This document shows positions 28,734-39,577 of a stretch of DNA of 64,000 nucleotides, piece after piece (the stretch's first letter is position 1; each line of letters starts with the position of its first letter). Under the pieces are notes generated by a model that saw nothing but the letters and a program-made list of their open reading frames with translations, was not told the DNA's origin and did not search any database. Origin of the DNA: Parvibaculum sp. (lineage in GTDB: Bacteria; Pseudomonadota; Alphaproteobacteria; Parvibaculales; Parvibaculaceae). The stretch covers positions 124,001 to 188,000 of the forward strand of contig JARLIS010000010.1 of the NCBI GenBank assembly GCA_031291615.1, written 5' to 3'. Made by a program: the position numbers and the translations under genes.

Positions 28734-29484
28734 TGCGCGGACGCTCCCGCGCTCTCCGCGCGCGGGTTGCGGCCGACGATCCGGTCGGCTTCGTTCGTCA
28801 CCGCGTTCAGCTCGTCCTCGACGCGCTGGCGTGCGAGCTCAAGCGCTTCGGGGTCCGCATCGCGCGGTACATAGATCGGTTCGCCCCAGACGAGCGCGCC
28901 CTTGGAGAAGGGCAGGTTGACCGTGAAACGATCCCAGTTGTTGAGCTGGTATCGCGCTCGCGTCGTCGCCGCCACGGGCACGATCGGTCGGCCCGACAGC
29001 CGCGCCAGCATGACGATGCCGTCGCCCGCGCGCCGCGCCGGTCCGGGCGGCAGGTCGGCCGTCATGCCGACGGAAATATTCTCGCCGAGCGCGCGCACCA
29101 TCGCGCGCAAGGCGCCCGCGCCGCCCTTGCCCTTGAACTTCGAGCGCCGCTCCTCGCCCTTCGGCACGCCCGATCCGCGGATCGTGCCGACGCCGAGGAA
29201 ATGCATGACCTTGGAAACGATCTCGCCGTCGCCATGGCGCGAGACGAGAATGCGCATCTCGCGCCAATTGTGCCAGAGAGCGGGCAGGATCAGGTTCTGC
29301 CCGTGCCATGTCGCGCCGATGAAGGGCTCGTCGCCGGTCCAGAAGCGCGCCGCGATGTCGCCGCGGCGAACCTCGAAACGGCTGGTGCGCCGGACGAACT
29401 TGATGAGCATGGCCGCCGCGAAGGCAATGGCCGTCTGCGCCGCTTCGCTCTGAATGATACGCTTGCCGATATTCATGTCGCGGC

Positions 29485-29488
<4 letters not shown>
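28730..29488 (-). CDS. DUF374 lysophospholipid acyltransferase-family protein
   Basis: A 252-residue protein of the DUF374/LPLAT family found next to waaA in alphaproteobacteria. The acyltransferase motif is seen as ATWHGQN near residue 60, with RHGDGEIVSKVMHFLG, and TADLPPGPARRAGDGIVMLA as the later motif. The role in envelope lipid assembly is inferred from its place between the msbA-like exporter and waaA, with 4-bp overlaps on both sides. Confidence 0.85.
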
Positions 29489-31374
<1,886 letters not shown>

Positions 31375-31500
31375 CCTCGTGTCGTGGAGTGCGGCCGGAC
31401 CATATCACGCCAGCCCCGGCTTCGCCACCCGGCCGGAGCGCCCGAAGGAAAGGTAAACGCTGGCGCCAATTGGGATTTTCGGCTCGGACCCTGGCGGCTT

Positions 31501-32025
31501 TTAGCGGTTCAGGAGCCAGATCGCGATTGTCAGATAGGTCGCGAAAAGCGACCAGGCAAGGTAGGGCAGCATCAGCATCGCGGCGAGCCTGCTGATCGGC
31601 CAGAAGGCCGCCGCCGTCGCCGTGATCGCGATGTCGAGAACGACAACCTCTATGGATGCGAGATCGGGACGGTGAAGGCCGAAAAAGACCACGCTCCAGC
31701 CCAGGTTGAGCATCAACTGGGCGATGAAAAGCGACAGCGCGGCGCCCGCGTCGTTGATGCTTCCGGCGGCCCGCCAGAGGAGCCAGCCCGAAAGGCCGAT
31801 CAGGAAAAAGAGAAAGTTCCAAACGACCGGAAAGACCCAGTTCTCAGGCGTCAGCTCCGGCTTGTGCAGATCGACGTACCAGCTTTCGATATTGCCTGCC
31901 GTGATCCAGCCGCCCGCGCCCGCGAATATGAAGACGGTCGCGATGAAGCCGAACAGCATCAGGATCGAAAGCGCCACGCCCGGCGTTCGGGTGGGTGCGC
32001 TCACCTTCCTCACTCCGGATGGCAT
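31501..32025 (-). CDS. tspO: TspO/MBR-family membrane protein
   Basis: A 174-residue protein with five membrane helices, of the family that binds porphyrins and cholesterol. The TspO signature is seen as WYVDLHKPELTPENWVFPVV, with later WLLWR and LMLNLGWSVVFFGLHRPDLA. Starts at 32025 and 32043 are both possible; the second would overlap the DUF4170 stop. The N-terminal extension before the first helix is longer than usual. It could regulate tetrapyrrole-related or stress traits, as known for Rhodobacter; here that is unproven. Confidence 0.87.
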   Translation of the reverse strand: MPSGVRKVSAPTRTPGVALSILMLFGFIATVFIFAGAGGWITAGNIESWYVDLHKPELTPENWVFPVVWNFLFFLIGLSGWLLWRAAGSINDAGAALSLFIAQLMLNLGWSVVFFGLHRPDLASIEVVVLDIAITATAAAFWPISRLAAMLMLPYLAWSLFATYLTIAIWLLNR

Positions 32026-32032
32026 GCGGGGT

Positions 32033-32275
32033 TCAATGGTCATGGTCGTGCGTCTTGCCGTCTTCCGGATCGAGAAAGCGATGCATGTGGACGATGAAAT
32101 AGCGCATATGCGCATTGTCCACGGTGCGCTGCGCGGCCGTTTTCCAGGCCGCGTGGGCGCTTGCGTAATCTGGGTAAATGCCCACGATGTCGAGCGCGCC
32201 GACATCGCGGAACTCCGTTCCGCCGAGTTCCCGAAGCTCGCCGCCGAACACGAGATGCAGAAGCTGCTTGGACAT
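32033..32275 (-). CDS. DUF4170-family protein
   Basis: An 80-residue protein. MSKQLLHLVFGGELRELGGT and the closing AHMRYFIVHMHRFLDPE are characteristic of DUF4170, which in this group sits between cysQ and the Kdo transferase genes. It ends in an HDHDH tail that could bind metal. The function is unknown. GAGGGG precedes the ATG. Confidence 0.85.
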   Translation of the reverse strand: MSKQLLHLVFGGELRELGGTEFRDVGALDIVGIYPDYASAHAAWKTAAQRTVDNAHMRYFIVHMHRFLDPEDGKTHDHDH

Positions 32276-32359
32276 CGCCCCTCGCTGAACTGTTCGCGGG
32301 TTACAAGAATCAAGAACGAGAATCTAGCACGCTCGCCGCGCCCGCGGTATCGCGCGACG

Positions 32360-33172
32360 TCAGCCCGGCAGCGTCAGCGCGCCCACGCGCTGGAAGAGCG
32401 CATCGTAGAGCCGCGGCCCGGCCGCGAGCAGGCTGCGATGGCGCGGCAATTCACGGTTGTAGACGAGTGTCTTCCCGTCATGGCTGGTCATGCGGCCGCC
32501 GGCCTCGATGACGATGAGATCGGCGGCGGCGAGGTCCCAGTCGTTCTTGGTGTTGAGGGCAAGGGCCGCGTCGGCCGCCCCGCAGGCGACGAGCGCGATC
32601 CGGTAGGCGACCGAGTTGCGTTCGATGATCTCCATCTCAGGCCAGGCTTGCGGCCAGGCGGGATGCCTGAACATCGGCCCATGCGCGGCCATGCGGGCGC
32701 CCGCGATTTCGGCCCTGTCGCTGACATGGATGGGCTTGCCGTTGAGGCGCGCGCCGGTGCCCGCTTCCGCCTCGAAGAACTCGTCCGTCGCCGGATTGAA
32801 GAGCGCGCCGAGGACAGGCCGCCCGTCCTCGACAAGCGCGACCGAGAGGACGAAATGCGGCTTGCCCTTGGCGAAGGCGCGCGTCCCGTCGATGGGGTCC
32901 ACCACCCAGATGCGCGACCGCGTCAGCCGGTCGGCATCGTCCTCCGTCTCCTCCGACAGCCAGCCATAATCCGGCCGCGCCCCGGCCAGTCGCTTTTGCA
33001 GCAGGTCGTTGACCGCGATGTCGGCCTCGGTGACGATGCTGTCGCCCGCCTTCATCCAGGTCTTCAGTTTGGTCTGGAAATAACCGAGCGCCACCGCGCC
33101 GCCTTCGCGGACGGCGGAGAATAGAAGTTCGCGGTCGTCGGCGCGGCTCTGCGTGAGATCAGGTGCCTGCAA
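32360..33172 (-). CDS. cysQ: 3'(2'),5'-bisphosphate nucleotidase / inositol monophosphatase family
   Basis: A 270-residue lithium-sensitive phosphatase-family protein. The metal-binding motifs are complete: WLSEETEDD, WVVDPIDGTRAF, and the later WDLAAADLIVIEAGG. CysQ clears PAP from sulfate assimilation; inositol monophosphatases share the motifs. The start is TTG at 33172, which overlaps the pmbA stop by 14 bp; no other start lies near enough to preserve the first helix. Gene order pmbA-cysQ-DUF4170 is conserved in alphaproteobacteria. Confidence 0.85.
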   Translation of the reverse strand: MQAPDLTQSRADDRELLFSAVREGGAVALGYFQTKLKTWMKAGDSIVTEADIAVNDLLQKRLAGARPDYGWLSEETEDDADRLTRSRIWVVDPIDGTRAFAKGKPHFVLSVALVEDGRPVLGALFNPATDEFFEAEAGTGARLNGKPIHVSDRAEIAGARMAAHGPMFRHPAWPQAWPEMEIIERNSVAYRIALVACGAADAALALNTKNDWDLAAADLIVIEAGGRMTSHDGKTLVYNRELPRHRSLLAAGPRLYDALFQRVGALTLPG

Positions 33173-34526
33173 CGGTCATCCCCTCGACGCGAAGGGTGGG
33201 CGCGTTGGTGGCATGGTGGAAGACGAGATCGTTCGCCGGCGTGATGTGGAGGAACATCTCCTTCAGATTGCCGGCGACGGTGATTTCGCTGACCGGAAAG
33301 GCGAGCTTGCCGTTCTCGATCCAGAAGCCCGACGCGCCGCGGCTGTAGTCGCCCGTGACGCCGTTGACGCCCATGCCGATCATCTCGGTGATGTAGAGGC
33401 CTTCCTTTATGTCGGCCATCAGCTCCTCGGGCGAGAGCTTGCCCGCTGCCATATGAAGGTTCGTCGTCGAAGGCGAGGGCGGACCGCCGATGCCGCGCGC
33501 CGCATGGCCCGTCGATGTAAGGCCGAGCTGCCGCGCCGAGGACGTGTCGAGCAGCCATGTCGTCAGCACGCCGTCCTCGATGAGGTTCATCGCCCGGTTG
33601 GCGACGCCTTCGCCGTCGAAGGGCTTGGAGCGCAGCCCGCGAATGCGGTGCGGATCGTCGGTGATGGTGACGCCTTCGGCAAAGACGCGTGTGCCCATGG
33701 CCTGCTGGAGGAAGCTCGTCCGCCGCGCAATGGCCGCGCCCGAAATCGCCCCGGCGAAATGGCCGACAAGCCCCGCCGAGACGCGCGGATCGTAAACGAT
33801 CGGCACCGCCTGCGACTTGACCTTGCGCGGATGGAGCCGCCGCACCGCCCGCTCGCCGGCGGATTTGCCGATGTCGCGCGGGCTGCCGAGATCGGCGAGG
33901 TGCCGCGTCGAGGAATAATCATAGTCGCGCTCCATGCCCGTGCCTTCGCCCGCAAGGACGGAACAGGAGACGGAGAAGGACGTGCCGGAATAAGAGCCCG
34001 AAAAACCTTCGCTGGTAACGAGCGCGATGCCGGAGCGGCCCGTGCTTGCGCTCGCGCCGCCCGAATTGGTGACGCCCGCAACCGCAAGCGCCGCTTCCTC
34101 CGCTTCGGCGGCCTTCGCCGCCAGTTCTTCCGCGCTCTGGCTCGCCGCCGCGTCGTCTATGTCGAGCGCGGGAAATTCGGTCGCAAGGAGCGCCCGGTCG
34201 GCAAGCGCGGCATAAGGGTCTTCCGGCGCGATGCGCGCCATGGCGACGACACGCTCGATCAGGGGTCCGAGCGAGCGCTCGGAAAGATCCGTCGTGGAGA
34301 CGAAAGCCTGCCGCTGGCCGACGAAGACGCGCAGGCCCACATCACGGCCCTCGGAACGCTCCACGTCTTCGAGCTTGCCGAGCCGCCAGGAAACGCCGAG
34401 CGACTGACCCTCGATCACGACCGCTTCGGCGGCCTCGGCGCCGGCCTTCAGCGCGCGCGAGACGAGCATGGCCGCATCGTCGATGACATGCGTTTCGGGC
34501 GAGGGCACGGTCTTCGTTCTGCTCAT
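33159..34526 (-). CDS. pmbA: TldE/PmbA-family metallopeptidase regulator
   Basis: The 455-residue TldE/PmbA homologue, which with TldD forms a heterodimeric protease acting on unfolded or modified peptides (TldD carries the zinc site). The conserved PmbA segments SGTSFSVSCSVLAGEGTGME and YSRGASGFWIENGKLAFPVS are present. It is cytosolic. It begins a minus-strand group with cysQ and DUF4170. Confidence 0.92.
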   Translation of the reverse strand: MSRTKTVPSPETHVIDDAAMLVSRALKAGAEAAEAVVIEGQSLGVSWRLGKLEDVERSEGRDVGLRVFVGQRQAFVSTTDLSERSLGPLIERVVAMARIAPEDPYAALADRALLATEFPALDIDDAAASQSAEELAAKAAEAEEAALAVAGVTNSGGASASTGRSGIALVTSEGFSGSYSGTSFSVSCSVLAGEGTGMERDYDYSSTRHLADLGSPRDIGKSAGERAVRRLHPRKVKSQAVPIVYDPRVSAGLVGHFAGAISGAAIARRTSFLQQAMGTRVFAEGVTITDDPHRIRGLRSKPFDGEGVANRAMNLIEDGVLTTWLLDTSSARQLGLTSTGHAARGIGGPPSPSTTNLHMAAGKLSPEELMADIKEGLYITEMIGMGVNGVTGDYSRGASGFWIENGKLAFPVSEITVAGNLKEMFLHITPANDLVFHHATNAPTLRVEGMTVAGT

Positions 34527-34585
34527 GCGGCGAACGGCTTTCTCTTGCGGTTGAAACCTCGGGGGCCTGTCGAGGCCTTGCCTCT

Positions 34586-34624
34586 GAAAAACGAGGACCC
34601 CGAGCCTTATACAGGTCGGGGTCC
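34586..34624 (-). terminator. Intrinsic terminator after MAPEG gene
   Basis: A perfect 9-bp stem, GGACCCCGA (34595-34603) with TCGGGGTCC (34616-34624), is followed on the minus strand by CTCGTTTTTCAG. It is downstream of the MAPEG gene and upstream of pmbA. Confidence 0.8.
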
Positions 34625-34678
34625 GGTCAGCCTAGATCAAGACGCCGCGCCGGGAAATCGGCGGCCGGCGATCCTATG

Positions 34679-35080
34679 TCAAAGCAGCGCGTAATAGAGG
34701 CAGGCGACGCCCGCCGCGAGCTGGGCCACCCAGGTCAGCACCGTGCCGATAAGGCGCGGCGGCGTCGAGGTCTTGGCCGACTGGCTGAGGCCGACGGCAT
34801 GCAGGATGCGGCCGACGGTCAGGCAGATGCCGACGAAATGAATGACGTAGATCGAGCCCGACAGCAGATGAAGCGCGACGAGGCCGATGAGAATGATCGG
34901 CGTATATTCGACATTGGTGACATGGGCGCGATTGGCGTTATAGAGGCCGTCGTCGTCGCCGGTGCCGGTCATCACATTGCTGCGCACCCGGTTCGCCGAA
35001 ACGCGATAGGCGAGGAACAGGTTGATAAGCAGATTGAGGCCGACATAGACGCCGACGATCTCCAGCGAATAGCTCAGCAT
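34679..35080 (-). CDS. MAPEG-family membrane protein
   Basis: A 133-residue protein with four membrane helices. NVEYTPIILIGLVALHLL and GRILHAVGLSQSAKTSTP match the MAPEG (microsomal glutathione S-transferase-like) family. It may have glutathione-dependent activity; no substrate can be assigned. It is a single gene with its own terminator. Confidence 0.85.
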   Translation of the reverse strand: MLSYSLEIVGVYVGLNLLINLFLAYRVSANRVRSNVMTGTGDDDGLYNANRAHVTNVEYTPIILIGLVALHLLSGSIYVIHFVGICLTVGRILHAVGLSQSAKTSTPPRLIGTVLTWVAQLAAGVACLYYALL

Positions 35081-35205
35081 GGCTTCCTCCGATGGTGGTC
35101 ACGTTCCGCGGCAAAAGGGCCATGGGGTGATTCGTTTCTATGCGCGCAAACGCTATCACGCCGTGACAATTATGCCACCCGTCGGAAGCAGCCGGGGTGG
35201 ACCGA

Positions 35206-35733
35206 TCAGCTCCGCCCCATGGTCTTTTCGAGTTCTTCCTTGGCTTCCAGCATGGCGCGCTTGAATTCGAGCGGCTTCGATATGTGCCTGAAGTTGTTCA
35301 CGCCGGTTTCGCTCGCCGTCATGATCTCGATGTCGCCATAGCCGAAGATGCGGCCGAGAAAGGTCTGGTCCGTCTTCACGTCGTTGAGCTTTTCGAGAAG
35401 CGAGTCCGAGACTTCCTTGCTGAAGACGCCCGTGACCTGGATGACCCGGCGATTGGTCATGACGTAGAAGTGATTGCGCCAGACGATATAGCGCCAGACG
35501 ATCGGGATGAGCGGCAGCAGGACGAGCGCAAAGGCGTAGTTGGCCTCGGGCCGGTCGGGCGACCAGACGAGCTTCGCCCCCGTTGCGCCCACGAACACGA
35601 CGACAAGCAGAAGCAGAGGAAGAAGTATCCGGCCGAAAAGCACCAGCATGTGCTGGCGAACGATGAGTTCGACCTTCTCGTCGTGAGAGAGAACTTTCTT
35701 GAGATAACCCGTCGGCTCGATGGTCTCGGACAT
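35206..35733 (-). CDS. PH-domain (bPH/YdbT-like) membrane protein
   Basis: A 175-residue protein with two adjacent membrane helices (RILLPLLLLVVVFVG and ALVLLPLIPIVWRYIVW) followed by a bacterial PH domain beginning HFYVMTNRRVIQVTGVF. This arrangement is typical of the YdbS/YdbT family. The function is unknown; membrane association is clear. The ATG at 35733 has AGGGG upstream. Confidence 0.85.
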   Translation of the reverse strand: MSETIEPTGYLKKVLSHDEKVELIVRQHMLVLFGRILLPLLLLVVVFVGATGAKLVWSPDRPEANYAFALVLLPLIPIVWRYIVWRNHFYVMTNRRVIQVTGVFSKEVSDSLLEKLNDVKTDQTFLGRIFGYGDIEIMTASETGVNNFRHISKPLEFKRAMLEAKEELEKTMGRS

Positions 35734-35859
35734 GCGTGCGCCCCTGCTGGCCCGTAAGTGGGTGTCGGTTGCCCGAACTATGTTGGGCAATTGCGACGAG
35801 ATTGCGTCAAAGCCCTGTCCGGATCGTCCGTGACGGGATTTTAACGCCGGTCTCCGGCC

Positions 35860-36444
35860 TCAGAGAAAGCCGACGGGGCTAACCTTCGGCACGCCGCTGC
35901 CGAGGTCGATCCACTCGCCCTCGACGCCTTCCGCGACGGCGGTCAGCTGGCGTGCGGTCTCATCGAGAATGGGGGCGAAACGGACGAAAAAGGCGAGCTG
36001 GCGAACCTTCCGCTCCTCGTCGATGACCGGAAAGCCGGTAATTTCAAAGCTGTGCGAGGAATTGTCGTTGAGGCCCGCCGTCAGCCGTTCCCACAACCCG
36101 CAGGGCCGGTCGATCATCTCGATGCCCGTCCGGTAGGCATAGGGGCGCATGTCCTCGCGGACGAGGTTGAGATAGTCGTTATCGGGCATGTCGATGGGAC
36201 TGGCATCCGCGATGCGTTCGCCCGTCATGCGGATCGGCAGCTTCATCTCCGCGATGCTCGGCTCGATGACGGACACGGACGGAAGAAACTCCGCGAACCG
36301 GTCGGAAAGAAGCGCGCGCAACGGAAGAAACGGTTTCTTGCCGCAAATGTCGTCGCGCAGCCGCTCGAACCTCAGGCTCTCGGCGGAACGGAGAACCGGT
36401 CGGGTCGCGGGAAAGCGCAGAGCGATACTGTTCATAACATTCAA
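35860..36444 (-). CDS. PAS-like (PAS_5 family) protein
   Basis: A 194-residue soluble protein with the features of alphaproteobacterial PAS_5 proteins: LPLRALLSDRFAEFLPSVSV followed by MKLPIRMTGERIADASPID and the later FFVRFAP strand. No output domain is attached. It may sense or bind a small ligand. The assignment is from general pattern only. It diverges from the cytochrome b561 gene. Confidence 0.6.
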   Translation of the reverse strand: MNVMNSIALRFPATRPVLRSAESLRFERLRDDICGKKPFLPLRALLSDRFAEFLPSVSVIEPSIAEMKLPIRMTGERIADASPIDMPDNDYLNLVREDMRPYAYRTGIEMIDRPCGLWERLTAGLNDNSSHSFEITGFPVIDEERKVRQLAFFVRFAPILDETARQLTAVAEGVEGEWIDLGSGVPKVSPVGFL

Positions 36445-36640
36445 CTCACTGACGGCGCCCCCGCCGAAGCTCGTCGGCTACACCTAGTCAAACGATTGTC
36501 ATGCGGCAATGACCGAAGTCCGTCCGGGAAATGAACACGTCGGCATTTTTCTCGATGTGGGGTTTTGAACACACGCTCTCGTGACTTTCCATTATCTTTG
36601 CGCATCTGGCATGATCGCGCCGAAGGAAAACGGAAAACTC

Positions 36641-37237
36641 ATGCTGGTAAAGAACTCTTCGACGCGATTTGGCCTTGTCGCCGTTACGCTGCATTGGCTG
36701 ATCGCTTTGCTGTTCCTCTTCATGATCGGGCTCGGCCTCGTCATGACGCGTCTGCCGATCACCGACCCATGGACCTTCCCGCTGTTCCAGCTTCACAAGT
36801 CCATCGGCGTCACCATTTTCGCGCTGGTCGCATTCCGCATTGCCTGGCGCGGCGGCAACGCCGCTCCCCCATTGCCCGGCAATCTGAAACCCTATGAGCG
36901 GGCGCTCGCGCGTCTGACGCATTACGGCCTCTATGCCGCGCTCGTGCTGATGCCGCTGACGGGCTGGATCACCGTGTCGGCCTCGCCGCTCGGCATTCCG
37001 ACGCTTCTTTACGGCGTCATACCTCTTCCCCATATCGGCTTCATCGCCGCGCGGCCCGACAAGGAAGCGATTGAGACCGTCGCGGGCTGGGTGCATACGA
37101 TCCTCGCCTGGTCGGCGCTGGCGCTTGTCTGCCTTCATTTCGCCGCCGCGCTGAAACACCATTTCATTCTGAGGGACGATGTGCTCCGGCGCATGCTGCC
37201 CTCGCGCGCCCTCTTTCAACGAAAGCCTCGCACATGA
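36641..37237 (+). CDS. Cytochrome b561 family membrane protein
   Basis: A 198-residue four-helix membrane haem protein. The haem-ligand histidines are visible in VTLHWLIALLF, QLHKSIGVTIF, HTILAWSALALVCLHFAAA and KHHFILRDD. It may transfer electrons between quinol and a periplasmic partner. The start at 36641 is preferred (GGAAA upstream); 36611 and 36581 are possible. It overlaps the following YceI gene by 4 bp, a common pairing. Confidence 0.88.
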   Translation: MLVKNSSTRFGLVAVTLHWLIALLFLFMIGLGLVMTRLPITDPWTFPLFQLHKSIGVTIFALVAFRIAWRGGNAAPPLPGNLKPYERALARLTHYGLYAALVLMPLTGWITVSASPLGIPTLLYGVIPLPHIGFIAARPDKEAIETVAGWVHTILAWSALALVCLHFAAALKHHFILRDDVLRRMLPSRALFQRKPRT

Positions 37238-37797
37238 TCCGCTTGCTGACGATATGCACTCTCTCCGTCGCCTTGACCGGTCCCGCGCTTGCCGCGACGA
37301 AGTGGGCCGCGACGCCGGACCCCGAGGCGATCGCCTGGTCGGGCAGGCAAGGCGAGAATGCCGAAGCCTTCACGGGCCATTGCGCGAATTTCGTGGCCGA
37401 CATCGCCTTCGATCCGGCGGCGCTCGCCGCCTCCGCCGTCACCGTCACCATCGATATGGCCTCCTGCGCGACGGGCGAGGCGAAGAAGGATCAATACCTG
37501 CCCATGGAAGGCTGGTTCAATGTCGCGGGCTATCCAAAAGCCGTCTTCGAGGCGAAGCATTTCCGCCATGCGGGTGGCAACAAATATGTGGCCGACGGCA
37601 CCTTGACGCTGAAAGGCACTACGAAGCCGGTGACGCTTCCCTTCACCCTCGACATCGAAGGCGATAAGGCCCATGTCGTTGGTGAAACGGTGTTGCAGCG
37701 CCTCGATTTCGGCGTCGGCGGTGGTCAGCTCTCAGGAAGCGCAGTCGCCGCGCCGGACGTAAAAGTCGCCATCGATCTTCATGCGGTGAAGCAGTGA
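37234..37797 (+). CDS. YceI-family periplasmic protein
   Basis: A 187-residue secreted lipocalin-like YceI protein. A signal peptide is present (residues 1-19, ending GPALA). The YceI barrel includes FVADIAFDPAALAASAVTVT and later LKGTTKPVTLPFTL. YceI proteins bind polyisoprenoids such as ubiquinone in the periplasm. The gene overlaps the cytochrome b561 gene and its TGA shares bases with the next YceI start, forming a three-gene operon. Confidence 0.9.
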   Translation: MIRLLTICTLSVALTGPALAATKWAATPDPEAIAWSGRQGENAEAFTGHCANFVADIAFDPAALAASAVTVTIDMASCATGEAKKDQYLPMEGWFNVAGYPKAVFEAKHFRHAGGNKYVADGTLTLKGTTKPVTLPFTLDIEGDKAHVVGETVLQRLDFGVGGGQLSGSAVAAPDVKVAIDLHAVKQ

Positions 37798-38423
37798 TGC
37801 CGTCAAAGCGCCACGTCCTGCTTCTCGCCATGGCGGCCATGCTCGCCTCCTGCACCGCGCTCAAGGTCGTGACGCATCAGGTGAACGACGATCCGGTGAA
37901 GGCCCCCGCCGGTACCTATCGCCTCGACCCGCACCACTGGAGCATCACCTTCGACGTCGATCATTTCGGCTATTCGCGTTTCGTCGCCCGCTTCGACAAG
38001 GCCGAAGCCGTTCTCGACGCCGTACCTTCATCGCCCGAAAAGAGCCGCGTCGAGGCGACAATCAAGGCGGCGAGCATCGACACCAACAATCCCGATCTCG
38101 ATGCGATGCTGCGCGGTCCGGACATGTTCGACGCCGGAACCTATCCCGACATCCGCTTCGTCAGCCGGAGCACCAGGCGCACCGGCGCGAAGACGGGCGA
38201 GATGACGGGCGATCTCACGATCCGCGGCCGCACGCATCCCGTGACGCTCGCCGTCACCTTCAACGGCGCCGCGCCCGATCCGCTGACGGGCGAGGACACG
38301 ATCGGCTTTTCGGCGACGGGCGCCTTCGACCGCTCGCAATGGGGCCTGTCAAGCTGGTGGCCGGCTGTCGGCAACGACGTCCGGATGCGGATCGAGGCGG
38401 AGTTCGTCAAGCCCGCCGGATAG
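37797..38423 (+). CDS. YceI-family lipoprotein
   Basis: A second YceI protein, 208 residues, with the lipobox LASC at the end of a short signal (MLASC, about residues 14-18), so it is probably a membrane-anchored lipoprotein. The barrel contains YRLDPHHWSITFDVDHFGYS and LTIRGRTHPVTLAVTF. The ATG at 37797 shares A with the previous stop (TGATG). It ends inside the convergent peptidase gene (75-bp overlap). Confidence 0.88.
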   Translation: MPSKRHVLLLAMAAMLASCTALKVVTHQVNDDPVKAPAGTYRLDPHHWSITFDVDHFGYSRFVARFDKAEAVLDAVPSSPEKSRVEATIKAASIDTNNPDLDAMLRGPDMFDAGTYPDIRFVSRSTRRTGAKTGEMTGDLTIRGRTHPVTLAVTFNGAAPDPLTGEDTIGFSATGAFDRSQWGLSSWWPAVGNDVRMRIEAEFVKPAG

Positions 38424-39194
38424 CATGGACGTCTCGGTTTTCTGCTTTGCCCGCGCGGCCGCGCGCGCCACTTCGATGAAGGGGATCGGTGCGCCGAGCG
38501 GCGGCATCTTGGCGTCGAGATGCCGAAACGTGTCGCGGTCGAGATTGACCCAGATATAGGGCCGCTCGCGCGACTGCCGCGCCTGCCAGATATAGGGCAC
38601 GTCCCGCGAGGCGACGACTTCCCAGTTCAGATTGTCGAGCACGAACTCGCCCTTGTCGGTTTCGACGAGAAGCGTCGCATGTCCCTCGCCGTCCCAGCGT
38701 TTCGCCGTCGCCAGCAGCAGCGCCTCGGCCGGCCAGCCGCGCGCCATGAGAAGGCGGCGCTTTTCAAGGGCGAGGTCTTTGCAGTCGCCGCCCTGCGCGT
38801 CCGGATAGGTCCAGTATCCGCTGGCGCCGTAACGCTGCTGATCGCTCACCTGCGGCATCCGGTTGACGAAATCGTTGACTTCGTTGAGCTCGGCCCAGCG
38901 CGCGGGCGTCAGGGCGACGTTTGCCGGCTTGTCCGTGCCGCCTTCGCAATCGGACTCGTGCCGGAAGCAGAAGGAAACGAACCCGTAAGGCGGCGCGACC
39001 TGCTGTCCGGCCGGCAGATAGAAAGAGTCCGCCGGCGACCCGGCCGCGAGCGAGCGCAGCTCGCCGGGCTGGACGCTGCTGCATCCGGCGAGAAGCGCCA
39101 TCATGCAGGCGAGCTGGAACATGCGCCGGGGCAGGGCTGTCCCTATCGTCCACCCGATCTTGCGGAACTGCGGACGGCGACGCGCCGACCGCAT
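38349..39194 (-). CDS. Bacterial transglutaminase-like cysteine peptidase (BTLCP)
   Basis: A 281-residue secreted or lipid-anchored cysteine peptidase homologue. The catalytic triad is plausible: Cys in GGDCKDLALEKRRLL, His in GEGHATLLVET, and Asp in FVLDNLNWEV. An LAGC lipobox follows the signal. The start at 39194 gives an arginine-rich n-region (MRSARRRPQFRK); the later 39122 start would leave almost none. Family members are linked to LapG-type cleavage of adhesins. It overlaps the YceI lipoprotein at the 3' ends. Confidence 0.82.
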   Translation of the reverse strand: MRSARRRPQFRKIGWTIGTALPRRMFQLACMMALLAGCSSVQPGELRSLAAGSPADSFYLPAGQQVAPPYGFVSFCFRHESDCEGGTDKPANVALTPARWAELNEVNDFVNRMPQVSDQQRYGASGYWTYPDAQGGDCKDLALEKRRLLMARGWPAEALLLATAKRWDGEGHATLLVETDKGEFVLDNLNWEVVASRDVPYIWQARQSRERPYIWVNLDRDTFRHLDAKMPPLGAPIPFIEVARAAARAKQKTETSMLSGGLDELRLDPHPDVVADSRPPA

Positions 39195-39577
39195 TTCTCC
39201 GTCGCCGGCGATCGGCGAGCCGCGCCTCGATCCGAACCGGATCGGAACGGATTTCGCGCCGCCCGCATTTGCTGCGGCGGACCCACTTACCGAAAACGGA
39301 TGCAACTTCAAAACGGAGTGCACGATCGACCTCGATCTTCCAGACACGACACGCCCCCGCGCGGTCTGCAAGATCGGCCCGGCATATTGCCGACTCCTTA
39401 ATTCACTATGGAACTGCGACAATATGGACGCGCGCGCGACGGAAAATGCCTCGTAACGGATCACACCGTTCCGGAGGAAGTTTACGAAAGATGAACGCCG
39501 CAGCGCCCACCCGTTAATCGGATGCCAACCCTGTCTGTCTAGTCTCGTTTGGGTACGACGGATTTTGGAGAAGATGG
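39195..39577. other. Intergenic region between divergent genes (383 bp)
   Basis: Divergent upstream regions of the BTLCP gene and the DUF6101-like gene. GC is lower than in the neighbouring genes around 39390-39440, which suits promoters. No RNA gene, repeat or coding frame was recognised. Confidence 0.5.
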
